From Photobacterium damselae (lineage in GTDB: Bacteria; Pseudomonadota; Gammaproteobacteria; Enterobacterales; Vibrionaceae), in assembly GCF_003026815.1 (NCBI RefSeq), contig NZ_PYOG01000009.1:91189-155188 (forward strand): 64,000 nucleotides of DNA, read 5' to 3'. Shown here piece after piece: positions 1 to 8,407 of this stretch. The notes under the pieces were generated by a model. That model was not told the DNA's origin and made no database searches. It saw nothing but the letters and a program-made list of their open reading frames with translations. Made by a program: the position numbers and the translations under genes. Positions within the stretch are counted from its first letter, which is position 1. Each line of letters starts with the position of its first letter.

Positions 1-132
1 GTTGCTCCTATTTTGGCGAGTTCAGGGGCAGAAATAGTGTGTACGCCAAACTTTGTTAAACAATCTGGCACATCAAAAAACTATCAGTCCAGCGGTCCAT
101 TATGGGCCCCATGGTGTGAAGAAGTGAAATAA
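1..132 (+). CDS. C-terminal 43 residues of an unidentified protein
   Basis: An open frame runs from the first base to a TAA at 130-132 and is followed directly by a hairpin terminator, so it is the end of a real gene whose start lies outside the window. The visible tail contains two cysteines and ends WCEEVK. I do not recognise a family from 43 residues. It lies on the same strand as the Cry-like gene that begins 72 bases downstream, so the two could be functionally linked, but the terminator between them argues against simple co-transcription. Confidence 0.5.
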   Translation, partial: VAPILASSGAEIVCTPNFVKQSGTSKNYQSSGPLWAPWCEEVK

Positions 133-140
133 TAACCATA

Positions 141-169
141 AGGGGTTTAGAACTTTAAGCCCCTATTTT
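141..169 (+). terminator. Rho-independent terminator after the first gene
   Basis: A 9-bp stem (AGGGGTTTA with TAAGCCCCT, one G-T pair), a 6-base loop and a TATTTTGTT tail lie 9 bases after the stop codon of the partial gene. Some read-through into the next gene is possible because the U-tract is interrupted. Confidence 0.65.
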
Positions 170-204
170 GTTGTACTTTGTAATGAGTCAATGAGGATAA
201 TCAA

Positions 205-1866
205 ATGGATAACTTCACTAATGAACGGCGGTTAGCCTTAAAAAAATTGTCGGCGTTGATTGCATTAGCTTTATTTTCAAGTAACAGTAGAGCGAATGTT
301 ATATTACATGGCGATAATTTTGATTCAACAGGAGTGTCAGTAAAAGCTGCTTTTCCAGATTTTTCAACGGACGATATTATTGAGGACTTCAAGCTATCCC
401 TAGCTTTTGCGCTGCATTATGTCCCCTATATTGGTGATATCTTATCATTTCTTGTTCATTTATTATGGCCGTCTTCTCAGAAAGATATTTGGGAGGAAAT
501 AAGAGAAAAAGTAGAGAAATTAATAGATCAAAAGCTGTCTGAAGATACTTATGAAAGATTAAAACAAGTATTAGAAGGTCTAGAAGGTGTTTTAAAGCAG
601 TATCTTAAAACTATTCAAGCTGGAGCTTCTGATGACGAAATTAAAATACACTTTTTAGCAGCTAATTTGTTCTTTATTAATCAAAGACCTTGGTTTCAAC
701 AAAAGAACCATGAATATGTGTTGTATCCTCTTTTTAGTATCTTTTCTAGTTTGCATTTAACACTATTACGAGATGGTTTGATTAATGGTAAACATCTATT
801 TTCAAACAATGAATATGAATTGCTCAAGAAAGATATGAAGGAGTATACGAAAAGTTATTCTGATTATTTATTGAAAACCGTTGATGCCGAGAGATATAAA
901 CTCAAAGAGCATAGTCCACCAGTAGGCCAACATAAGACTGAGTACTATAACTACTTTGCAGATTTTAATGCTGTTACGATTAAATATTGTGACGATTATA
1001 TTGAGATGTTTCGACAGATGGATGTCGATCTCAATCCTCAAGCTTTTGAGTTTGATCGAACACAATTTAAAGATATTTTTTCTAAAGCTTATGGAACTGC
1101 TGATGATTGGGATGGCACATGCCGAGGTTTTGCTCGGGGTGGAATGGGAGTTCAGTCCATTTATACTCAACCAGCTGAGTCATTCAACTCGATCTTTCTT
1201 GATTTTTTCGATGGTCGTCCTGTTAATTTAAATGTTGCGTATCCTGACGGTAAAGGTCCTTATAATCTTGATAAGCACCGAGTCAATTCAACTCAAGTGA
1301 TTGCTGATTATCATCGTGGCGTTGAAACACGAACGGTAGCCATTGAAGCTATTGATGGGGAAATCTTTCCTATATCTTCTGTTATTTTGAAAAGTGGCAG
1401 TATTCCATCTTATCTGACATTACTTGATACCAATGGTAAATCTTATAACTTATGGAACAGTTATGAAGCTTTCCAACAAGAAGAAGTAAAGGTTAGTTTT
1501 GCTCCTCGTCGACTTTCAACGATTACAGCTTGGAGTCACAGTCGTTATTATCATTATGCCTTAGGATGTATGATTTTAGGTTTTTCTTGGGTTCCACCAA
1601 AAAATAAGACCCCCGCTTTGTTACGACAACATTATAAATCAATGTTAACAGAGCCAGATTTAGATGAGCTAAGTCGTATTCATCACATCGATGCTCTTGA
1701 TTACATAAAGCCTAAAGATGAAAGTCAACGAGATCAGTATTGGTCTGAATTAAATGATATTGCAGATAAAAATCAGGTCGAACAAGAACGAAATGGAGGG
1801 GCTATAGGCGGTGCTGCGCTAACTGGCTTAATCGGATCTGTGTTGTTGAAGCGGTTTATAAAGTAA
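205..1866 (+). CDS. Exported protein with a delta-endotoxin (Cry)-like N-terminal domain
   Basis: A 553-residue protein with an N-terminal export signal: twin arginines at 8-9 (ERRLALK), a hydrophobic run at about 15-25 and a likely cleavage after SRA at 28-30. Residues ~60-275 resemble the helical pore-forming domain I of three-domain Cry toxins. The strongest blocks are VPYIGDILSFLVHLLWP (73-89), the amphipathic EEIREKVEKLIDQKL (97-111) and SSLHLTLLRDGLINGK (181-196). A later block, RRLSTITAW...GFSWVP, is reminiscent of the end of Cry domain II. No domain III is evident. The C-terminus (from about 530) is Gly-Gly, a glycine-rich hydrophobic stretch and KRFIK, like a GlyGly-CTERM sorting tail or a single membrane anchor. 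The start is supported by an upstream AGGA. Family knowledge suggests a pore-forming toxin; the host target is unknown. Confidence 0.65.
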   Translation: MDNFTNERRLALKKLSALIALALFSSNSRANVILHGDNFDSTGVSVKAAFPDFSTDDIIEDFKLSLAFALHYVPYIGDILSFLVHLLWPSSQKDIWEEIREKVEKLIDQKLSEDTYERLKQVLEGLEGVLKQYLKTIQAGASDDEIKIHFLAANLFFINQRPWFQQKNHEYVLYPLFSIFSSLHLTLLRDGLINGKHLFSNNEYELLKKDMKEYTKSYSDYLLKTVDAERYKLKEHSPPVGQHKTEYYNYFADFNAVTIKYCDDYIEMFRQMDVDLNPQAFEFDRTQFKDIFSKAYGTADDWDGTCRGFARGGMGVQSIYTQPAESFNSIFLDFFDGRPVNLNVAYPDGKGPYNLDKHRVNSTQVIADYHRGVETRTVAIEAIDGEIFPISSVILKSGSIPSYLTLLDTNGKSYNLWNSYEAFQQEEVKVSFAPRRLSTITAWSHSRYYHYALGCMILGFSWVPPKNKTPALLRQHYKSMLTEPDLDELSRIHHIDALDYIKPKDESQRDQYWSELNDIADKNQVEQERNGGAIGGAALTGLIGSVLLKRFIK

Positions 1867-1886
1867 CTCTACTCATAATACAAAAA

Positions 1887-1912
1887 CAGGCCATACATTG
1901 CTGCATGGCCTG
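1887..1912. terminator. Bidirectional terminator
   Basis: An 8-bp perfect stem CAGGCCAT / ATGGCCTG with a 10-base loop lies between convergent genes. The minus-strand side has a clean run of five U (A at 1882-1886), so it best serves the XRE regulator gene, but it can also end the Cry-like transcript. Confidence 0.75.
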
Positions 1913-1955
1913 CTTTCTGAACTGTGAGCGAATCGTTAAAGAATCGATGCTACCA

Positions 1956-2594
1956 TTAACGGTCGTAAGCCCAGTCAGATTGAATGATGTAGCCGTGAAC
2001 TTCGAATTCACCATTATTCACAAACAGGTTAGGGAAGTCTGGTTGTGATGTTGAGAATACCACGCCATCAGCTAGCTGAGTCATATGGTAGAAATCTGGC
2101 TCACTACCACGAACTGATGCAAATACTGGCTGCTTTGGACGGTATTGTGCTGTTTTAGTTGCCAGAGCATAGCTACCAACAGGTGCGCACTGAGCAATGT
2201 TTTCGTTATCAACAAGAAGGCCTAGGCACTCTTCACGGTCAAGATGTTGAGGAATTGCACGTTTGCTAACTACATCAACTGTGTCACCGCTTGCGTAAGA
2301 TGTAAAATCTTTACGGTGAATAACAGGAATATAAGTACAAGTAGAACCTGTTGCTGATTCGTTAGTAATGGTTGTTGTTGCCTGAGTACCCGTATCTACT
2401 TGGCCTGTTAGGATATAGCCGATAGAGGTGTTTAGAGTCGTTGCAATAGTCTCTAATTCACGAACTTCAATACCATACTTACCTGATAGTTTACGGCTCA
2501 TTGTACCTTGCTGTAGACCCAACGCTTCGCCTAGTTGCTTCTGGCTGATACCTTGGATTTTTGCTAGACGTTTAATTCGCTCTAAATATTCCAT
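1956..2594 (-). CDS. XRE/CI-type regulator with LexA-like C-terminal domain
   Basis: This is a 212-residue protein. Residues ~5-62 form a helix-turn-helix of the Cro/CI (XRE) type, with ISQKQLGEALGLQQGTMSRKLSG as helices 2-3 (no more than a typical repressor). A serine/threonine-rich linker follows, then residues ~90-205 look like the S24/LexA dimerisation fold (VGSYALA, VFASVRGSEPDFYHM, GYIIQSD). I see no clear Ala-Gly self-cleavage site, so RecA-induced autocleavage is doubtful. It stands alone, with no phage genes around it, and may be a chromosomal regulator of the AT-rich spacer upstream. Its target is unknown. Confidence 0.7.
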   Translation of the reverse strand: MEYLERIKRLAKIQGISQKQLGEALGLQQGTMSRKLSGKYGIEVRELETIATTLNTSIGYILTGQVDTGTQATTTITNESATGSTCTYIPVIHRKDFTSYASGDTVDVVSKRAIPQHLDREECLGLLVDNENIAQCAPVGSYALATKTAQYRPKQPVFASVRGSEPDFYHMTQLADGVVFSTSQPDFPNLFVNNGEFEVHGYIIQSDWAYDR

Positions 2595-3219
2595 AAAAAT
2601 GCTTCTCGCTCACAATTTAAATTCTAATAATGGTGCATTCGCACAAGTCATAATTCATTGTAGCTATTTCCAAACCAAAGCCATTAACTAGGTATAAAAA
2701 GTGCGATTGATTTCGTTAAAGGAATATACCTAAAAAGCAATATGGGTAAAAAAAGGAACAAAATTTAAGAATCGAAATAAGCTATAGCAATTTTTCAGCG
2801 TACACGTGTTCTCTAAACATAAATGGTAAACATATTAGAATGTGCCACATCAAGCGTCAAACAAATGACATTTTTGGTGTTTTATGCTGATTATCTAATT
2901 ATCCTAGAGCTATCTGTTGGTTAAATTGATGTTGCATATTGGTTGTAATGTTTGTTTTTGATTTATCTAATAGAATTATAATTAGTTCAATATTTAAGCG
3001 GAAATGGTTGTATTTGTATTATTTGCGTGGTGAATGTAGTTTATAGGCTTGATTGGGATATTCATATTAGAAGTAAAAAGTGCTAATAAAGGGCAAAAAT
3101 ATGCGTATTGAGCATTCCTGTTAAAGTTAGAGTTTTATTTGGTTTTTTATGCTGTATATCTGCTATTTTACTAGTTCAAATAATAAGAATTAGCGATAAA
3201 AGAAGGACAAAGGAAAGTT
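2595..3219. other. AT-rich intergenic region, no gene seen
   Basis: These 625 bases separate the divergently read XRE regulator and the Spo0M-family gene. Short frames occur but none has a convincing ribosome site or family signature. No tRNA or strong hairpin was found. It should carry promoters for both neighbours; a purine-rich ribosome site precedes 3220. Confidence 0.5.
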
Positions 3220-3948
3220 ATGTTTACCAAACTCAAAGCATCATTAGGTATTGGTGGCGCTAAAGTCGATACCATTGTTGATAATTCGGTCCTCTATCAA
3301 GGAGAAACATTGCGTGGCACCATTCATATTCACGGTGGTGAGGTAACTCAGCAAGTGGATGCCATTCATTTGAAGTTAAATACCGAAGTTCAAGTTGAAA
3401 CAGAACAAAATTCGCACTACGAAGTATTAACTTTAGGCTCACTACAACTGACTGATAGTTTTGAAATTGAAGCTCATCAGCAGTTAGAAATTCCTTTTAC
3501 CTTAGCCCTTCATGATGAAACGCCAATAACGGTACTGAATGCTAGTCATAATCAGAGTCATGTTTGGATTGAAACAACTCTTGATTTGAACTTTGCTATT
3601 GACCCTCAAGATCGCGACTATCTGGAAATTAAACCTCTACCTGTGGTTGAGAAGATTCTTCAAACTATCGAAAATCGCGGTTATACCTTAGCAAAAGCAG
3701 ATGTAGAAAAAGGCCAACTGCGTGGTAATGGCTTTTTATCTCAATCGGGTTGTTACCAAGAAATTGAGTTTCGCAATGACAGCATGTTTTCAGATAAAGA
3801 ACTGGAATTATCGTTTGTATTAGAGGGCAGTTTAGTGCATTGCTTGGTTGAAGTTGACGCAGGCCGTGGCGATCACTATTTCTCATTTTCACTGCCACTT
3901 ATGGCGACCGATAATGAAATTGAAGGTGTGCTAGCTGGCGTGGTTTAG
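3220..3948 (+). CDS. Spo0M-family arrestin-like protein
   Basis: A 242-residue soluble protein beginning MFTKLKASLGIGGAKVD, the hallmark N-terminus of the Spo0M (sporulation-control) family. The family has an arrestin-like double beta-sandwich. Residues 1-130 hold the first sandwich, with GETLRGTIHIHGG and the IPFTLALHDETPIT strand pair. The rest matches the second sandwich, ending in SLPLMATD. Non-sporulating marine bacteria carry this family widely; its job there is not established. The start is supported by AGGAAAGTT just upstream. The gene appears monocistronic, with hairpins following. Confidence 0.75.
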   Translation: MFTKLKASLGIGGAKVDTIVDNSVLYQGETLRGTIHIHGGEVTQQVDAIHLKLNTEVQVETEQNSHYEVLTLGSLQLTDSFEIEAHQQLEIPFTLALHDETPITVLNASHNQSHVWIETTLDLNFAIDPQDRDYLEIKPLPVVEKILQTIENRGYTLAKADVEKGQLRGNGFLSQSGCYQEIEFRNDSMFSDKELELSFVLEGSLVHCLVEVDAGRGDHYFSFSLPLMATDNEIEGVLAGVV

Positions 3949-3969
3949 GGCTAGTAACATTTATTGAAG

Positions 3970-4045
3970 TTGAGCCCAGTGTTTGATTCACTGGACTCAA
4001 GTAAAATAAGTTCTATATATATGATATATAAAGAACTTATTTTAC
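3970..4045. terminator. Two adjacent hairpins between convergent genes
   Basis: The first hairpin pairs 3970-3981 with 3989-4000 (12 bp with one mismatch). The second pairs 4001-4014 with 4032-4045, a perfect 14-bp AT-rich stem GTAAAATAAGTTCT and its complement. They lie between the Spo0M gene and the end of hisS, which run towards each other, so both probably act as terminators. Confidence 0.6.
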
Positions 4046-4056
4046 CTCTATTAGAT

Positions 4057-5316
4057 CTATTCCTTGATAAATATTTGTATATGATCAAGAAATTCTTCTT
4101 TATTTATAACTAGCTTATCATTATCAGAAATAGACCATATGCCCAATGTATGATCTACATTTAGTGTTACTACAATATCTGCTGATTCTTTTAATGCTCG
4201 CTGGTGCTGTTTTTTGAGTTTACTACCAGAAAAATCACTATAAACCTCGAGTTGAGGGAATGTATCGCGTAAATTTTTTGCTAGGATTAACGCTTTATTG
4301 GTATCTAATTTATCTTCACAGGTGAAAATGATTTTTTTTGAGCTGTCGTGAGGTGGGGTAATATTAACTGCCTCAAGTAATAAGATGAGACGCTCTATAC
4401 CGATAGCAAAGCCAGACGCTGGTAATGACTGACCACTAAATAAAGCAACAAGACCATCATAACGACCTCCACCACACACCGTACTTTGGGATCCTAATTG
4501 ATCTGTTGTCCATTCAAAGACAGTTCTAGTGTAATAGTCTAAGCCTCTTACCAATCGAGGATTGATCGTGTACTTTATGTCGACCTGATCAAGATTACTA
4601 CAAACAGTTTTAAAGTGATCTAAAGATTCTTCTGTTAAATAATCTAAGAGTTTAGGTGCATTTTCTAGCATAGTTTGCATCTGTGGGTTTTTACTATCAA
4701 GAATGCGAAGAGGATTCTTTTCTAGCCTAATAAGGCTATCTTCATCTAATAAATCTTGATGTTTCTTAAAGTAATTAATAAGTGCTTTTCTATGCTCTAA
4801 ACGTTCTTCTATAGTACCTAAGGAATTGATTTCTAAGTTAATATGCTTGGTTAATCCTAATGCTGAAAATATCTCATTAGATAAATAAATTAACTCGCTA
4901 TCAATATCTGCATTCGACATACCAAATGTCTCTACACCGAATTGATTAAATTGTCTTAAGCGACCTTTTTGTGGACGCTCATAACGAAACATAGGACCTT
5001 GATACCACAGACGTTGGGTATTGTTATAACAAAGGTTATTTTCTATAACAGAACGGACACAACCACTGGTACCTTCTGGTCTTAATGTTATATGCTCGTT
5101 AGACTTATCAATAAAATCATACATTTCTTTAGAAACGATATCAGTCGCTTCACCAACAGCTCGTTGAAATAATTCGATAGGTTCTAAGATAGGTAGACGA
5201 ATTTCCTTATATCCATAATTTTTAGTTGCTTTACGAAGAACCTTTTCTACCCATTGCCAAATAGGTGTTTCTGTTGGAAGGATATCTTTCATTCCTCGAA
5301 TCGATTTTATGTCCAT
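4057..5316 (-). CDS. hisS: Histidyl-tRNA synthetase of the histamine cluster
   Basis: A class II aminoacyl-tRNA synthetase of 419 residues charging tRNA-His. Class II motif 2 (MFRYERPQKGRLRQF), the histidine-specific LVRGLDYYTRTVFEW and GGGRYDGL blocks, and motif 3 (GFAIGIERL) are all present, so it should be active. A C-terminal anticodon-binding domain follows. It is the last gene of the histidine decarboxylase operon, as in other histamine-producing Photobacterium. It is probably a second hisS beside the housekeeping copy, perhaps adjusting histidine use when the pool is diverted to histamine; that is inference. An AAGGAAC ribosome site supports the start. Confidence 0.9.
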   Translation of the reverse strand: MDIKSIRGMKDILPTETPIWQWVEKVLRKATKNYGYKEIRLPILEPIELFQRAVGEATDIVSKEMYDFIDKSNEHITLRPEGTSGCVRSVIENNLCYNNTQRLWYQGPMFRYERPQKGRLRQFNQFGVETFGMSNADIDSELIYLSNEIFSALGLTKHINLEINSLGTIEERLEHRKALINYFKKHQDLLDEDSLIRLEKNPLRILDSKNPQMQTMLENAPKLLDYLTEESLDHFKTVCSNLDQVDIKYTINPRLVRGLDYYTRTVFEWTTDQLGSQSTVCGGGRYDGLVALFSGQSLPASGFAIGIERLILLLEAVNITPPHDSSKKIIFTCEDKLDTNKALILAKNLRDTFPQLEVYSDFSGSKLKKQHQRALKESADIVVTLNVDHTLGIWSISDNDKLVINKEEFLDHIQIFIKE

Positions 5317-5335
5317 TTATATGTTCCTTATAGTG

Positions 5336-5369
5336 AAAAAGGCCATACCTCATAGATAGGTATAGCCTT
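5336..5369 (-). terminator. Terminator between hdc and hisS
   Basis: On the minus strand the sequence folds into AAGGC-ATACCT / AGGTAT-GCCTT with one internal mismatch, followed by five U. It lies 18 bases after hdc and just before hisS, so it should lower hisS expression relative to hdc, or act as a conditional attenuator. Confidence 0.65.
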
Positions 5370-5386
5370 GTTATTATTAGAAGTGA

Positions 5387-6523
5387 TTAAGCAATTTTTC
5401 TGGTCTCATCAGCAATAACATCATTAATTAAATCATCGATGCTTTCATGTGTAAGATGGTGAGCAGATACCACCATATGAGCAAGACCATTTGATGTCGC
5501 GAGGCAATGTTTTTTCCAAACATCTTCTGATGGGCAAGGAAATACTACAGTGATTGAATTTTTATTACGCCATGCGTCAATACCTGCTTTTTGGAACTGT
5601 TGAACAGCATATTCAGCGAGTTCTAAACAACGGTTAATACGTTGTTGCCACTCATCAAAACTGTGACTCTTCACTGCTTCCCACATCATTAATGGAGTAT
5701 GGCCATTACGAGAGCCTGTAATGGTTTTATCGTGAGCTGCAATGTAGTCAATTTCTACTGTGATCTGGTCAACATTTTCTTTCTTAGCAATAACAATACC
5801 GCATGGGATTGGAGAGCCAATCATTTTATGACCTGATACGCCAATAGAGTCGATACCATCAGCAAAGTTAAAGCCTTGTGGTTCATCGACAAATGGCAGA
5901 ATCATACCACTTAGAGCGGCATCGGCATGGATATAATAATCTTCACGTGCAATGCCTAGTTTTGCAATGCGATCTTGAATTTCGAAAATATTATCGATAG
6001 CTCCCTTAACTGTTGTACCAATATTTGCAAATATAATTGGATGTTTTTCTCCATCCTGTTCGATCTTTTTAATTAGATCATCATAATTTACTTCACCATT
6101 AGGAAGCGACTCGACAACCTGGCTCTTGATACGAAGAAGCTTAACAATTTTAGCAACAGAGTAATGCGTATCTTTTGAATAATATAAGGTACTATCTGGG
6201 AAAAGCTCACGAGCTAAATAACAACCAAACATATTACCTTCTGTGCCACCATTAGTTACATAACCCCAGCACTTATCAAATGGAATTTTGAAAGTATGTG
6301 CAAAATACTCAATAACTTCTTTTTCAAAATCAAAAGAGTTTAGTAAGTAGTTACAGTACTCGCTCCAGTCACCACAGTTATTAATAGAAAAACGAAGAAA
6401 ACGTTCTAGATTTGTATAATTAAAATCAGCCGATTCAGGATAACCTATATTAAAGTATTGGTTTTTAACACAGTGCGCCCAAAATACATCTAGTTTATTT
6501 TGATTTTCGATAGATAGAGTCAT
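5387..6523 (-). CDS. hdc: Pyridoxal-phosphate histidine decarboxylase
   Basis: Converts L-histidine to histamine and CO2 in the cytoplasm, consuming a proton. The 378-residue length equals that of the Morganella/Photobacterium enzyme. Visible features of the group II PLP decarboxylase fold are TNGGTEGN (phosphate contact, ~90-97), the ring-stacking His120 in KDTHYS, Asp201 in HADAALSG, and the Schiff-base Lys233 in [13 protein letters not shown]. It sits between the antiporter gene and hisS on one strand with short gaps. This is the enzyme behind histamine formation in spoiling fish; in the cell it is thought to give acid resistance and proton motive force together with the antiporter. Confidence 0.95.
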   Translation of the reverse strand: MTLSIENQNKLDVFWAHCVKNQYFNIGYPESADFNYTNLERFLRFSINNCGDWSEYCNYLLNSFDFEKEVIEYFAHTFKIPFDKCWGYVTNGGTEGNMFGCYLARELFPDSTLYYSKDTHYSVAKIVKLLRIKSQVVESLPNGEVNYDDLIKKIEQDGEKHPIIFANIGTTVKGAIDNIFEIQDRIAKLGIAREDYYIHADAALSGMILPFVDEPQGFNFADGIDSIGVSGHKMIGSPIPCGIVIAKKENVDQITVEIDYIAAHDKTITGSRNGHTPLMMWEAVKSHSFDEWQQRINRCLELAEYAVQQFQKAGIDAWRNKNSITVVFPCPSEDVWKKHCLATSNGLAHMVVSAHHLTHESIDDLINDVIADETRKIA

Positions 6524-6577
6524 TTTAATATAGTCTCATGTTGATAATTTAAATTTAATTGTTTGTGGTATGATTAA

Positions 6578-7924
6578 TTATGCTTTTGCATCAATTACAG
6601 ATTTACCACTGTGTGCTTTTTTTGCAGCTACAAAAGAATATAAAGGTATTGTACATATAAGCATTACAACCCCCCAGAATATAGAATCACTACCAGAACC
6701 AAGAAGTGCAAAGATTGAATAAATCATACCAATGGCAGTTAAAATAGCATAGGTATAGAACTTACGACCTTTATCCATTTTTTTTGCAGCCATAATTATT
6801 GGTAAAGCAATAATTGCATACATATAAGGAAGTAATGATGCAAATACCGACATTAGAATAATAATTTGGAATTGGTCTGCTAAATTAGGTGATGCGGTCA
6901 TTAATAATACGATGCTCATTAATACTCCTGTGAATATTAAACTTTTCATCGGAACATTATTTTTATTTACTTCTCCAAAGAATTTAGGGAATAAACCTGA
7001 CTTAGCACCTGCTTTAGGGGCTTCTGATTGAAGGATTAACCAACCAGATATTGAGCCAAAGCAAGCAATAATACTAAGAGCCGAGGCAATGTTACCTGCT
7101 GTTGGGCCAAACATATATTTTGCAGCATCAGCAAATGGTGCTGGTGAATGGATTAGAACATCGTGAGGTACAATTCCCATAATTACAGCACAACTACCTA
7201 CATAGCAAACCGATGTGATCAATAAGCCATAAACTGTTGCTTTAGGTACTGTTTTCTCTGGATCTTTTACTTGACCTGATGCAACTACCGCTGATTCAAC
7301 GCCTAAGAAACCCCACAATGCAATTGACGCAGCAGAAATAATAGCATGCATATTACTTTGCCCTGTTCCGTTATAAACGGCATTATAAGTTTGTGGGTTA
7401 AACCAACCCCAACCAATTAAACCAACACCTAAAATAACGATAAGTCCACAAATTGCTGTAAATGATTGAGCTTTAGTTGCTACGTTCGCACCAAAACTTG
7501 CGAGAATAACGAATGCCCATAAAATACAAATTGCGGTAATACTGCCATATGTAGGATCTTTTAATATTGGGAAGAAGAAACTTAAGTAACCGACACCTGC
7601 AACTAATAAAGCAACATTACCAATCCATGCGCTAATCCAATAACATATAGTACTTTGAAAACCAATAAATGGACCAAAAGCATCATTGGCATAAGCGACA
7701 ATTCCGCCATCCTTAGGGTTAATTAAACTCGTTTTTGCAAATACTAAAGCTAATGCTAATACACCAACAATAGTAAAAATCCATCCATAAATAGATATTG
7801 TACCAATACCAGCTAAATTAGTTGGTAACATAAAAACACCAGAACCCATCATATTTGATGCAGTAACTAATGTTAAAGCAAGTACTCCTATCTTATGAGC
7901 TTGCGATATACTCATATCAGACAT
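6578..7924 (-). CDS. hdcT: Histidine/histamine antiporter (APC family)
   Basis: A 448-residue inner-membrane protein of the amino acid/polyamine antiporter family with about 12 hydrophobic segments. The first segment carries MMGSGVFMLP, the unwound TM1 substrate motif of AdiC/CadB/PotE-type exchangers; PKDGGIVAYANDAFG follows. First gene of the histamine operon, so it most likely imports histidine in exchange for histamine. I chose the ATG at 7922-7924 because AGGTGA lies six bases before it; a GTG three codons upstream is possible. No lysine or ornithine decarboxylase is nearby, which supports the histidine assignment. Confidence 0.85.
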   Translation of the reverse strand: MSDMSISQAHKIGVLALTLVTASNMMGSGVFMLPTNLAGIGTISIYGWIFTIVGVLALALVFAKTSLINPKDGGIVAYANDAFGPFIGFQSTICYWISAWIGNVALLVAGVGYLSFFFPILKDPTYGSITAICILWAFVILASFGANVATKAQSFTAICGLIVILGVGLIGWGWFNPQTYNAVYNGTGQSNMHAIISAASIALWGFLGVESAVVASGQVKDPEKTVPKATVYGLLITSVCYVGSCAVIMGIVPHDVLIHSPAPFADAAKYMFGPTAGNIASALSIIACFGSISGWLILQSEAPKAGAKSGLFPKFFGEVNKNNVPMKSLIFTGVLMSIVLLMTASPNLADQFQIIILMSVFASLLPYMYAIIALPIIMAAKKMDKGRKFYTYAILTAIGMIYSIFALLGSGSDSIFWGVVMLICTIPLYSFVAAKKAHSGKSVIDAKA

Positions 7925-8407
7925 AGTGATCACCTAAGTTAATTAAAATTAAGTAAAATAAAATTGAAGATACAACTATCCAATCATAAATATGAAATTT
8001 ATGGTCTAATTGTATTAGATTTTAGATAAGCGCAAATAGACTTAGAGTAAGCCACGCTTAAGTAGGTTAGAATAATAGATTTGAGATGCAGTAAGAGTAA
8101 TCACTATCATCCCCGAAGGATATAATGATTATATTTAATCGATATTTAAACAAACTGTTTAAACCTGAAGTAGAACACATTTAAACTAACTCCGATAATA
8201 AGAATGTGTTGTTTCTTTTGATATATATTAATTGTCATACAAATGATAAAGATTGATCTCGATCACGATTTTGGTTAAAGCATATATTTATCCTTATATA
8301 TGCTTTAATTATTCACTTTTTTTAAAAAATCAACTTAGATATGCAGTTTAAATGATGGGGAAATAGACTATTTATAAAAATAACATTAACTGTGAATATT
8401 ATTTTTA
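7925..8407. promoter_or_regulatory. Upstream region of the histamine operon
   Basis: This 483-base AT-rich stretch lies between the end of the helicase gene and the antiporter start, both on the minus strand. It holds several inverted repeats: 8145-8151 with 8157-8163 (TTTAAAC/GTTTAAA), 8174-8181 with 8203-8210 (AACACATT/AATGTGTT) and 8277-8287 with 8296-8306 (AAAGCATATAT and complement). These may be terminators for the helicase operon or operator sites for hdc. I could not place a convincing -10/-35 pair. No gene was seen. Confidence 0.45.
8253..8266. promoter_or_regulatory. FNR-like box upstream of the histamine operon
   Basis: TTGAT-CTCG-ATCAC matches the FNR consensus TTGAT-N4-ATCAA at nine of ten positions. 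It lies about 330 bases upstream of the antiporter start. Control of histamine formation by oxygen would fit, but the distance is large and a chance match in AT-rich DNA is possible. Confidence 0.3.

Noticed and set aside
2428..2691. Open frame of 87 codons on the plus strand
   Set aside because: It lies mostly antisense to the XRE regulator gene and has no ribosome site or protein-like composition.
8277..8306. Perfect 11-bp inverted repeat as a strong terminator of the helicase gene
   Set aside because: No U-tract follows on the minus strand and the repeat is very AT-rich; its role is left open.
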